A DNA stretch of 64,000 bases from Harmonia axyridis (lineage: Eukaryota > Arthropoda > Insecta > Coleoptera > Coccinellidae). This document shows positions 11,898-21,883 of the stretch, one piece after another. Made by a program: the position numbers and the translations under genes. Every line of letters starts with the position of its first letter. The first letter of the stretch is position 1. Under the pieces are notes generated by a model that saw only the letters and a program-made list of their open reading frames with translations, was not told the DNA's origin and ran no database searches. The stretch is from the NCBI RefSeq assembly GCF_914767665.1, contig NC_059503.1:15686001-15750000 (forward strand), given 5' to 3'.

Positions 11898-12640
11898 AAG
11901 AAGCTTTGTTGAACCACCAGATTGCGCAACGTTTGAATATTCCACGGACTTCGCTAAGGCGCATAGTGGCCTTTTTCCTGGAAACTGGCAGCGTTTTCCA
12001 GAGACTGGTGCCTTATCGACCCAAAGTAACATCTGCAAGAAAAAACCATTTTATCTCAAATTTTACTGGAAAGAATCTGTAACAGCACTTCGAAGTCATT
12101 TTTTGAGGACATATAAGGAGAAGATCGCATTCCTCAAATTTAGAGGCAAGAAGACTTTAAAGAGTACCTCGGCTATCACCTGGATATAGAGCCACCCATT
12201 GGAAATGACCAGAACACCATCAAGACTGGCTTTTACCACAACGGCGCAAATTACTTTATTCAGACGAGTGACGATTCGGTTTACAAAGTGATAGCCGACG
12301 AGAAAGCGTTTGGAGAGGTCCAGTCAGACTAGAACGTCTCAATTTCGCCCGAGAAGTTGTGCCCTTTCAATAATGTGCTTATTATCGTTAACGAAAAATG
12401 ACTGGTATCAGCTTCGTAGAAAACATCATTGAACCAATCGTTGTTCCTCTGCGCAACGTATTTGGGGATAATTTCATTTATCAAGATGATAACGCCCCAC
12501 CACACCGCACACGAAGGGTTCAAAACAATTTTCAAGAGAACAATATCTGGAGAATGAACTTGGCCAGCAAACTCACCAGGTATAAATCCAATTGAACACG
12601 TATGGGATTACTCAGGGAGAGCAAGCCACCTTCAGAAGTA
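11898..12640 (+). mobile_element. Tc1-family transposon relic
   Basis: At about 11923-12045 the frame reads IAQRLNIPRTSLRRIVAFF, then ETGSVFQR, a paired-like helix-turn-helix as in Tc1 transposases. At about 12398-12560 the catalytic block YQDDNAPPHRTRRVQ is followed by a short stretch matching the spacer up to the third acidic site, and the NPIEH-type Glu motif lies near 12590-12605 after a frameshift. The middle (about 12130-12330) does not match Tc1 and is treated separately. It lies only a few bases from the end of mariner A. No intact ends are visible. Confidence 0.7.
12130..12330 (+). other. Orphan coding-like segment inside Tc1 relic
   Basis: About 66 sense codons run without a stop (start about RQEDFKEYLGYHLDIE, middle GFYHNGANYFIQTSDDSVYK, end AFGEVQSD) and end at a TAG at 12328-12330. 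Composition is balanced and less AT-rich than the surroundings. There is no ATG start and I recognise no family. It sits where a Tc1 transposase should encode the linker and first catalytic Asp. It may be a captured gene fragment, an unrelated inserted element or a diverged part of the transposase. Confidence 0.3.
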
Positions 12641-13048
12641 TTACATGTACTCCAACGCTACTCTAAACTTTTGTGGGTTGTGGTCCTTATACTGTGACTA
12701 GAGTAGTTCACGGCCAAGGACAGTTAAGGGAAACAAAAGAACGGGATGAAATACGTATTCAATTTATTTCAACCCACTAAAAGAGTTTGAAGAAGATGAA
12801 AATATGTCTAATCGATTCTTAGGGTCGCTGGACACTTGAGTCGCAGGTAGTTTTTCGCCGGTTTGGGGAAGAGATGTATAAATCTTTACTCTTCTCGTTG
12901 TCGGTGCAAGAGTTGCACATATGTTGTAGATGTAGTTTCCCGTAGATTGGTCTGAACTCAATTGAATTATTCGCCCTGAAATGCCGAGTTTTATGGGCAT
13001 TCAGGCTGTTTTCTATTCGACCGTTAGCAAAGCCTTTCTAAGGATCCC
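12641..13048. other. Noncoding gap with one minus open frame
   Basis: A minus-strand open frame at 12764-13000 (78 codons; contains PTTRRVKIYTSLPQTG) has unbiased composition but no recognisable domain and a mariner fragment just beyond it. It may be part of a transposon or of a lost gene; nothing more can be said. Confidence 0.3.
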
Positions 13049-13330
13049 TTAGGGGTGTGGCTTTGATAATCCTAAATTTGTACACTGAATTCTTAAGTTC
13101 ACGGACTTGAAATATTTTCGAAGGAATCGATAGATTCCATACACTTTCAATACCTTATATGCAAAAGATTTGTCTTTACTTTCGAAATTGGCTTCAAACT
13201 CAGCAATCACTTCTTTATTAGAGTCAAATTTTGTCTGGAGCATTTTTTTACCTTTGTTGTGGATGTGGAAGAGTTTGAATAACACTTATCAAGCCTCTGC
13301 TTTGCTTGGACAGAATTTTTCTCATCAGGA
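13049..13330 (-). mobile_element. Mariner transposase C-terminal fragment
   Basis: On the minus strand the frame reads KKMLQTKFDSNKEVIAEFEA, then FESKDKSFAYK. This matches the C-terminal end of mariner transposases, where a target-strand binding part with an FxSNEEVIAE-type motif and an acidic, aromatic stretch precedes the final Gly-Asp-Tyr. The catalytic part is absent. It differs from families A and B and from the DD34D copies at 39.9 and 55.5 kb, so it would be another mariner lineage. Confidence 0.5.
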
Positions 13331-14337
13331 AACAGTGTTTTATCAATAGACAATATTTGTTTTGAAACAATAACAAATGTAGCTTCACATTCAAGCTTGG
13401 TACTAAAGAGAAGAAAATGGTATGGTATTGGCCATCTGTGAGCCAGGCCAGTGCAGAATTACATTTTTGCTAGCATCCATACTCCAGGGTCGGCACTGTG
13501 GACTCAGCCGCCCCTGATATGCCGCCACCACTGCTCCAAGCTCATTTATAATCCTATCCATTAGTTCCAGCACCGATCTTTCGAAATATTACGATCTACA
13601 ATTTGTGTGATCCTGGACGTTGTAATATCCTCCCAAGTAATGAAGCGAGTTATAGCCATCAGCTTTTATTAATTGCTGGTGACTGCTGCTTTCTTCCGCT
13701 TTGATTTGTTCCTAAAAATACCGAAACTCACTATTGGTTTACACCAGAATGATCGGTGTTGTCAGTATTGAAATGACGGAAGGCAAGATGGAATTAGATT
13801 AACTATCGTACGAGATCGAGCCTCCAGTGTCGAAAGTTATTGGGAGGATGGCGGAAAGCCTAATATTCTTGGTTATTTCCGGTTAATGAGTTTAAGAGCT
13901 GTTTCTTTTTGTCCAGAACCAATTATGAAGTTGAAGAGAATCAATTATGAAATTTAGCGTTATGGATGTGTTGGCTGAGAGGTAAAAATATCTAAAATTA
14001 AGTAGCTTGGAAATACAGGGTGATTCGAAATTCAGTATCAAGATTTTAGAGAGGGATTATCAGGTCAAAATAAGAACTTTTTTATAAATATGTGTTCGTA
14101 AGTGCATCTTTCCCGAACTACAGAGCGTTAAAGTATGAACGTTCTTTTAGTTTTCTCTTCATAGCTCTTTCAGTTTTTGAGATATTGAGATCAAATTTGA
14201 AGTAAAGATTATGTTTTAAGGTTTACATCCTCCAGAATACGGAGTGATTGTAACAAACTGCAAGGAGATATTTTTCCAGGGGTCAAGTCCTTCTTCGCCC
14301 CATAAACTTTTTGTAGAATGCCGCTGGTGGATTTAAA
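13331..14337. other. Gene-free, partly less AT-rich DNA
   Basis: About 13430-13560 is less AT-rich than its surroundings and looks unique. An ACAGGGTGATTCGAAATTCA end at about 14018 resembles the terminal motif of many insect short elements. No gene is supportable. Confidence 0.4.
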
Positions 14338-14440
14338 TATATAATAATAATAATGTAGTTTATTTTATCATAAACATTAATCGCAGAGGCTTTAGAGCCT
14401 GTACGCGATAGATATGAAGGAGTTCTTTATTTTGTTGATT
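14338..14440 (-). mobile_element. Non-LTR retrotransposon 3' end
   Basis: An (ATA)n run at 14339-14352 is followed by GTAGTTTATTTTATCATAAA and a GC-containing block (GAGGCTTTAGAGCCTGTACG). Read on the minus strand it is a LINE 3' UTR ending in a trinucleotide tail, as at 8826. The coding part has been lost. Confidence 0.5.
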
Positions 14441-14658
14441 ATTATCATAAACTTTATGAAATAAAGGGATTACTTACTTACTTTATTTTGTTCATAAATT
14501 TTTTTGGAACTTGTAATTTTTACGTATCTGCGATTGCTTTCGAGAAAAAAATAAAATCTTATTTGTAATTTGATGCAAAATTACCTATTATCAGAATGAA
14601 ACGGAATATTCTTCTCTCTATTTGGCTTTTGATCTAAATTACAAGTTTCCTCAAACTT

Positions 14659-15009
14659 TTAACCTTCAATATCTTGATCCAGACTGAACTTTATGTTCCG
14701 AAAATTTGACACGCATCGCATCTTTTGCAGCTTGGTACCAACGAGAAAAAAAAGGGGTATCCCACTAGTGGTTGTGTACCAGGCCCAAGACTTATTGGGT
14801 ACATACAATCTAAACTTTTCAAAAAAATTCTCGCCATTGTTTTTCTCAAATATTTTTCGCATTGTGCTATAAAGCCATGAATCACAACATCGAAATCTTT
14901 CCAGTCTATCGACTCGATATTTTTTCGTGTGATTCCGAATTGTGCCAAATAGGACGAAACGTAATGAAGCGTCTTCGACTTGGCAAGTCAACATAAACGA
15001 ATCAGTCAA
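14659..15009 (-). other. Unrecognised overlapping minus-strand frames
   Basis: Two minus-strand frames overlap: 116 codons at 14659-15009 and 85 codons at 14691-14948 (the latter starting MAQFGITRKNIESIDWKDFD). Having both open makes at most one real. The shorter has the more protein-like start, but I recognise no family and see no splice sites that extend it. It could be a transposon relic. Confidence 0.2.
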
Positions 15010-15269
15010 AGTAAAAATACTTCAATTCTCTCACAACAAAAGTTCGATCAAACAATGTTGTGTATTTACGATTTTGAATTTCGAGTCTTTGCCTTTGAAA
15101 TCAAGAGGAAGATATTTAGAAAAAAAGTAGTAATTTGAAAGGACAACATTCAAAGGACCAATAATATAAACCGTACTGATTATCTATCAGTATTTCAATT
15201 AATAAACCTGTAGGATCGTTCTAGGATAGAAATATTTTTACATATTTTAACCATCTCAGAAAATAATTT

Positions 15270-16150
15270 TCATTAACATGAAGCGTGCGTTAATGAAAAC
15301 ATATCAGGAATACGATATTTCACTTAATTCGCTAGTTTCTCCAAGAAGAACGTACTTCTTATGTCCCATAATGATTCAACATTTCATATTAATTCAAAAT
15401 ATATTGAAATAAATACCTTGAAATATCAGAAATTCAGAATACAAACTTCAAGCGCGCCAAACGACGTGAAACAACCGATGATACTAGGAGAGCAAAAGTT
15501 GCCAAACCTTGGATTTCAGCAAGAAGATACAGAAAATAATAAATAATCTGCTTATTATATCATAAATTCGACAATTAGGAAAAATATCGGATTCCAAATA
15601 TTCAAATTTGCATATTTGATCGGGAATCACTCAAATATAGTAATTTACGTAACAAGTCCGGAAAATAGGGTTTTTTTGGACGAATAGACAAAATTCCAGG
15701 AAGTCTGTGAGTCCAAAAAAACCATTTTCGGGCGTGTTGCGTACAATATTTTTTCGGCAACCATGTAAAATAACACTATCGCTGCTGCTTTCCATATTTT
15801 ATTACGATTGCGATAAAAAAAACATGCAAATTTTTGACAACTAATTTCATATGAACTGTCAGCCGTTATCTCGGTTGTTATGGATTCTATGATTCTTTTC
15901 CGGCCTAGTCCGGGAAGTACGTACTTTCCGGACTAAGCCGGGAAATGCTACTTTCTCAGAGAAAAAGCGTCCGGGAAGTGAGCACTTCCCGGACGGTTGC
16001 CGAAAAAATATATTTCATTCAATATAATATACATTCAAACCGATATAGAAAATTGTGGATTTGAAAATATATCACAATCCGACAACGTAATCTAACCATG
16101 TTGGGGACATGTAAAAATTGAGTATATCAATTCTATCTATGTTTATTACT
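15270..16150 (+). mobile_element. MITE family M1, copy 2, interrupted
   Basis: The body from about 15270 to 15640 matches copy 1 (it contains AAGCGCGCCAAACGACGTGA and GCCAAACCTTGGATTTCAGC), and the right part resumes at about 16009 and ends at 16150 with TCTATGTTTATTACTGT. The left terminal repeat is missing or replaced. Between the two halves lies the multi-hairpin element, so this MITE was there first. Confidence 0.85.
15641..16008. mobile_element. Multi-hairpin element, copy I (nested)
   Basis: This segment of about 368 bp has no coding capacity and splits MITE copy 2. It is less AT-rich than the DNA around it and built from inverted repeats. GGTTTTTTTGGAC pairs with GTCCAAAAAAACC. A second palindrome is centred on AAGTACGTACTT. 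A third hairpin has arms CGTCCGGGAAGTG. An outer pair of ATATTTTTTCGGCAACC (about 15746) and its inverse (about 15993) closes the second half. A near-identical copy is at 36904-37296. TATA occurs at both junctions and may be a target duplication. I cannot assign a superfamily. Confidence 0.75.
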
Positions 16151-18088
16151 GTATGATTTCTTCCCATACACTATCATTAAGTTTTCATTTTTTATAAGAT
16201 TATTTATAAGACGAATTTCTACCTTTTTCTGGTACCTACATATCAATTATACTGCTTATACTATACTATTAACTGTGAAACAAGAATTGATTTGATAAAA
16301 AATAAATATAAACACTTACTAATTTCCACAGATTTCCAAATATGTGGAAATTAGTAAGTGTTTTTCACAGAATCAATATGAATTTCCACCAAGTAAGGAC
16401 TTAATCCATTAGAAACCAGAATTGGAAGGAACATTATCCTGCATCTGAAATTCATTTGCAGTCTCCTTGCTTCAAGTTATGATGCCATAATTAGTATCAT
16501 TTAATTTAATTTAATTTTATTACTACACCCATCTACAGCCTAAGCCAATTACAGAATGGGGAAAAATGCAATATTACAATAAACAATATTAAATTAGAAT
16601 ACACATCTCATAGAAATTGCGACTCTAAAATAGCTCTTTTATATCAAAATGAATCATGAAATACTTATCTTGGTGACGTAAATATTCAGACGAATACATA
16701 TTTAAAATATTCTGAGGTGTATTTCAGTCGAGAAAAGGTCCAAAACTGCGAGAAAAAAAAAGTTCAATCCTTCGATTTCCCCGATAGTTATTTGACGGTT
16801 GACAGGAATTTCCTCCGAAGAATTTTCCCGAACATGATTTTCATTTCACCCGCGTCCACATCCATTTCGTGGAAATCATGACGAATGTATTGCCTTCTGA
16901 AATGTCGGGAAGTTGTTCTCATAAATCAAACCTGAGTTTGCTCTCAGAAAATAAAAACTTTATGGTCCGTACAGGCCGCAGATGATTATTCAATGTCGTT
17001 AATATTGCTTTATTAACGTCACTTACTGCTGAAGTTTCTATAGAATATGTCCGCTGTACCGTGATTTACATCTCAGTTTTCACACTATAAACGTTGTGTC
17101 ACAATCTACATGTGGGCCACCGGTATGATCCATCAATTTCACCGACCTAGCACAAACAGTTTTTTCGAGAGGACCAACAGTTAGTTTACCTTCTACCATT
17201 TGGATCTGAAATCAATTCATTTTGTTCACACTTAGATGATGAATACTTGAATGTTTACATTTTGGAGCGCTTTATCAATAGTTCGTAGACAAGTGTAGAT
17301 TTGAGACCATTGTTGTTCGATAATAGTTGGTTGACAGGAAAAAAGGTCAGGTTTTTCAGAACAAAACCCATTCTTAAAACAAGGCCGACTAGTTTCGATT
17401 TTAATCAAAAATCATCTTCAGGGGGAAAAATACAAAATCTCTTACATTATGGCAATTATACATGAGACACTACAATTATTGTGTGAATTTAATCTATGGT
17501 TATTATAAAAAGAATAAAAGAAAGGCTATAAAAAATAACGAATGAAAATGGCTTCAACTTCGATCGTACATATAGTTATATCTTCAATTATATTTAGAAT
17601 GAGGGCATGAACAATTTTATCAATTTAGGGAAATTATTTGGAGTTTTAAAATGCTCTGAGTTTGTGAAGTTTGTATATATTGGATGTCTCAATGTTATGT
17701 AGGACGTAGGTACAAACTTTTAACAGCGCATTCGCCATTTTGCAATACTGACAAAAAATTGTTCCTGTTTCAAGAGTCACAATAGATAATTTATGTAACT
17801 CAAGCATTGTTTGCATTTATTCGATAGTAGCTTTCAATTATGAGAGCTCTCTCCCTATCTTAACAGAATTGATGTTCATAATTCTCAGCTTGATCTATCT
17901 AACCAAAAGTTGTGTTCAAGTCGAGTTTTTTTGTAGAAAAAACTATAAAAACCTGTGCATTATCAATCAAATCAAGGCAGATTTTTTATCCCTTAATACT
18001 ACTGATGTTCTAGAAGATCTTTTACAAGTATTTACCAGAAAACAACTCGATATTTATTATATTCTGTTATATAGAAGATGAAACCCAT
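16151..18088. other. Mostly unique noncoding DNA
   Basis: It contains a perfect hairpin (listed separately) and a possible LINE tail near 16500-16570, where an AT-rich TTTAATTTAATTTAATTTTA run precedes TTACTACACCCATCTACAGC. A somewhat less AT-rich unique block lies at about 16780-17150. No gene is supportable; the open frame at 17869-18081 is not recognisable. Confidence 0.45.
16311..16362. repeat. Perfect 20-bp stem hairpin
   Basis: AACACTTACTAATTTCCACA at 16311-16330 pairs perfectly with 16343-16362 across a 12-nt loop (GATTTCCAAATA). No terminal repeats or repeat family are seen around it. It could be a young tiny foldback, a cruciform, or the stem of a small RNA precursor; a perfect short stem with no bulges is not typical of conserved insect miRNA precursors. 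Confidence 0.75.
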
Positions 18089-18550
18089 AGAGTAATAAAC
18101 ATAGATAAAGGGCATATACGCAATTTTTACATGTCCCCAATATGGTTAGATTACCTTGTCGGATTGCGGTAAATTTTCAAATCCACAATTTTGTTTTATC
18201 ATTATGAATGTATATTATATTGAATGAAATATATATTTATTTGAGTGATTCACGATTGAATATGCAAATTTCGATATTTTTCCCAATTGTCGAATTTATA
18301 ATAAGCAGAATATTTTATTATTTTCTGTATCTACCTACTGAAATCCAAGGTTTGGCAACTTTTGCTCTCCTAGTGTCATCGGTTATTTCACGTCGTTTGG
18401 CGCGCTCGAAGTTTGTTTTCTGAATTTCTGATATATTTAGGTATGGGACATGAGAAGTACGTTCTTTTTGAAGAAACTCGCGAATTGAGTGGGGGCAAAA
18501 TTTGCTCTCTGAAAATGACTTATGTTCCCTCTATCTATGTTTATTACTCT
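18089..18550 (-). mobile_element. MITE family M1, copy 3 (internally deleted)
   Basis: AGAGTAATAAACATAGATAA opens it at 18089 and the inverse (TCTATGTTTATTACTCT) closes it at 18550. It lies in the opposite orientation to copy 1 and is shorter (462 bp), lacking much of the part after the TGAAATCCAAGG block. The 71-codon frame at 18208-18423 is a translation of this repeat. Confidence 0.85.
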
Positions 18551-19972
18551 GAGTAAAAACCTAATGAAACATTTTCATCGTTTTTTATGCTCGTAGCCAA
18601 ATGGAGTATAATTTTGAGCCGGGAATTGTCTCAAACGATGAGGTTCGACTCGATGATTAAGAATCCGTGGTTGAATTCAATTAAGTCCGTCCGGTCCGGC
18701 TGGAACCACAATAACTCTTAAAACTGAACTTTCATGGAATTTTCATGGAAGGTTCAGATCTGTGATTTACGATGAAGTTTGTCAATGCAAAATGTTGGAA
18801 TGTTGTATTCCTGATGGTTTCAAAACTACGAATTAGATGTAAAATAAAATTTCAAGCTTCAAGTGAACTTTCATGTTGATCCCGTCACCAGAATATTAGA
18901 AAATTCAAGAAGAATATCGAAAAGAAAGCAAGTAATATAGTTTGCGTTTATGTGAAATTATCACTCCAATGTCAATGCCAAATATCAAGAGAATAGTACA
19001 ATCAGAACCACTAAGCTTGATAAACTAACCGACAAAAATGACGTCATAATGAATCACATTTCATATTATACAGGGTGACCTCATCCCAAGCATTATTTAA
19101 CAGCTCAATTAATTATGATCTTGTTAGAATATCTACTTCATGAAAAGAATTGATGATTGTCAATGCTTAAACCGCATAGAGTCTTATATTTTTGGAAGTG
19201 ACTACAATTAATGAGAAAAAAAAAGTAGGAATTCGAAAATCGTGCGTTATTTTGTTTATACTTATTTCGCGTATGTTCTTTTGTAGACATAGTTCAAAAG
19301 AGACAGCGATTTCCATCTTTCCGAGATTCTGGGAACTTAGTTGGCCACCAGAATATCCAGAAATAAAATCATCCTGACCTTCGACAAGGCTTCTCTAACT
19401 TCAGCCACTGCTCTGTAGAGAGCGCCAAGATTCAATGATACGTGAAAATTCCCATGGCAAATTTATTCGCCATATCATTTGAAAGATAAAGTACAGTCAC
19501 TATCAAGGATAATATATTTTTCATCCTTCCGGAAACTATATGAAGAAACTTACTCTTATAAATATTTAAAGTTATCAATAATAGTAATAAGTTTACCTAT
19601 CGAACTATTTTTAACTATTGAAATATTTCTCAGAGAAATAAAAAGAAAAGATAATTCATTCCTCAATATACATATAATTCAATACAATGTGGGTAGAATA
19701 TGAAGTATTATTTCTGAACATAGATATATCTCATAATTTCTTATACCGAAGGTATAAGCATACTTGTGAAGCAGTCATCAGGAATTTTAGTATTACATTG
19801 AACGAACTTTGTTAAAGACACCTTGAATATTTCGAACTTTCGGTTATACTGCAACCGCTGAAAGAAGTTCCTCGAAATTAAAACTGATAAAAATTAAAGA
19901 ATGAAGGCTAGAAAAGTGTATCTTTGATTTGAATTGTTTGTATTATTCAGCTCCAAGTATCATTATTTCAAT
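18551..19972. other. Gene-free DNA with a diverged dispersed repeat
   Basis: About 18605-18660 (core GTCTCAAACGATGAGGTTCG) resembles about 61050-61110 (GTCTCAAACCATGAGGTATG), and 18840-18890 resembles 2860-2920. These are probably old copies of one or two unclassified repeats. A TACAGGGTGACC motif at about 19072 is a lone element end. No gene seen. Confidence 0.4.
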
Positions 19973-20506
19973 TATATACAGGTTGGTCCAACGATCACTT
20001 AACACCTAGATTTTCCGACTTTAAAATGAAAATGTGGAAAATCGCTCGGACCCGTCAATTTCTGATTCGAAGGGGAACAACTTTTCCGTTTTTTCATCCC
20101 CTAACGGGAGTGAGCACAACCCCTTGATTTTGAATAAGGATGAGGGGTGTTGCGATAACTAATTTTGAATATCGTAGCGAGTACTATCTGACCCTAATGT
20201 TTCGCTTCAAAATATCCATCGATAATGAAATAACAGCGGAAATAGAGATAGAGGCAATGTGGGGGATATTATTTGTATGCGACACATTTCAAAGGTATTA
20301 AGTAGTAACATAGTATAAGGAAAGGATTCCTTATACTATGGTAGTAAGTACTCTTCCACTATTTTACCTGTCATTTTTTTATCGATGGAAATTTTGAAGC
20401 GAAATTTAAGGATCAGATAGTACTCGATCAGATTTTGAAAATGACACCCTTCATCTCTATTCAAAATCAAGGGGTGTAGTTTTCGTTGGACAACACTGTA
20501 TATATA
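19973..20506. mobile_element. Foldback element with long imperfect arms
   Basis: TATATACAGGTTGGTCCAAC at the left matches the inverse of the right end (TTGGACAACACTGTATATA). Inside, about 20110-20240 and about 20365-20485 are inverted copies: both contain CCCCTTGATTTTGAATA, GAGTACTATCTGA and TTTCGCTTCAAAAT. In the centre a smaller hairpin (ATAGTATAAGGAA and inverse) lies at 20311-20340. No coding capacity. It is a non-autonomous, nearly palindromic MITE of about 534 bp. Confidence 0.8.
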
Positions 20507-20585
20507 CAATATATTTTGATAGAGGGCCCCTTCGAGGCAAGCTACGCAACTGGCAGTGTATAAGGAAAAATGAATGAAAGCATAA

Positions 20586-21883
20586 TAAAGGGTTTCCTAT
20601 GTAATAAGATGTTGAATTTTGAATAGCCCCGTATATTGGCAGCTTTCACATTTGACAACTTATACTACGCCATTACTGAAAATGGAGCGATGCACCGCAT
20701 TGAAATTGTTTAAATTCACTACAAACATGTTGGAAATTTTGCAATTACACTTCGCGAAACTAATGACTTTTAAGGCCGTCATGAAGTATTTTCTTGGCCG
20801 GCAATAGTGAAATAGATGTGAAGAATCGAAAACGTGTGCGTCGCTCAAGAACAACTGTAAATATTGCTTCTGTAGCTCGTAGTTGACGAAAATCCAGGTT
20901 TGTAGAGTCCTCATCGATCTTAGGAACTAGGAATTCCACAAACGACATTATATCGTATTTTGCATAAAAACTTAGGTTTTATGGTTTAGTTCAGTGTTTC
21001 TCAATGTGGTCCAGGTGGAACCCCGGTGGTCCACAGGGGTCTCGAAGGGGGTCCACGGTGTTGTGAAGCACAAATGGGGGTCCACAAGTTTTTAATGGAG
21101 TCCACGAAAATTTTTCTGGTTTCGATTGTAAAGAATAAAAATATAGGCAGGGATTCGTCACCAAACTGCGCGTAGTGCCATAATGAAATCCTCAAAAAAA
21201 AAACAATATCATGTATTATTGTTTTTTTTTGCAAGTAAGGCGTTATTATTATTATTAATTTGTAATATCCAATTTTATTGTGTTATTCCAAAATATTCAA
21301 CGCTTTCAAATAAAAACTACCTGATTTTGCATGGTCAATGGTCAAAAACGTTATCCGTTTATTCCGAATTTTTTAGCCTTTTCTTGGTTTTTACTAAAAC
21401 TCGTATTTATACCTAAATTCAATACAAATACTCTTATCTGTACCATTTGTAAAAACTGCAGTGTTACCGAATTTAATTTTATAGCCTTTCTTTGTTTTCC
21501 AAGCAATTCTTCAACTGAAAAAAATGGTTGTAGATTTATATATTGTGGGGGTCCACCGAAACTAGTGAAGCTTTAAAAGGGGTCCACGAAAAAAAAGTTT
21601 GGGAACCATTGGTTTAGTTAATACAAGAACTCAAGCCGGTCGATTATCATTAAATGCATCAAAATAATTCGGATTTTCATCAAAAATCATTTTCAATGAT
21701 GTAACCCTTCTTCATCTTGAAGACTAAGTTAATAGCCAAAGAATGATTGCTGTAAAACCTTTCCATCCTCAACTGTATGGTGCGGTTTTTGGGCTGGTGG
21801 TATAATTGGACCTTATTTATTCGAAAATTATCAAAATATCAAATTATCATAATACCAAAATGAAACCTCTTAGTGGAAAACCC
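20586..21883 (+). mobile_element. Mariner family B, copy 2, split by a hAT element
   Basis: The left end reads AGGGTTTCCTATGTAATAAG. The right end carries AAATGAAACCTCTTAGTGG followed by AAAACCC, the inverse of the family end seen at 29935. The decayed transposase begins near 20682 (start of the ATGGAGCGATGCACC reading) and continues through the HTH part. After the inserted hAT it continues to CVWCGFWAGGIIGP-like codons at about 21770-21815, broken by frameshifts. The catalytic core is mostly deleted. Orientation is forward. Confidence 0.8.
20992..21611. mobile_element. Non-autonomous hAT element with 8-bp TSD
   Basis: The left end CAGTGTTTCTCAATGTGG and the inverse of the right end, CAATGGTTCCCAAACTTT, are classic hAT-like termini. 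The 8-bp duplication GTTTAGTT flanks both sides exactly (20984-20991 and 21612-21619), the length hAT transposases make. The 620-bp interior holds GGTCCAC-rich subterminal repeats (several GGGGTCCAC copies near both ends) and no transposase. The open frames inside (21001-21234 minus, 21183-21416, 21331-21576) are chance frames. It inserted into mariner B after the latter was in place. Confidence 0.93.
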
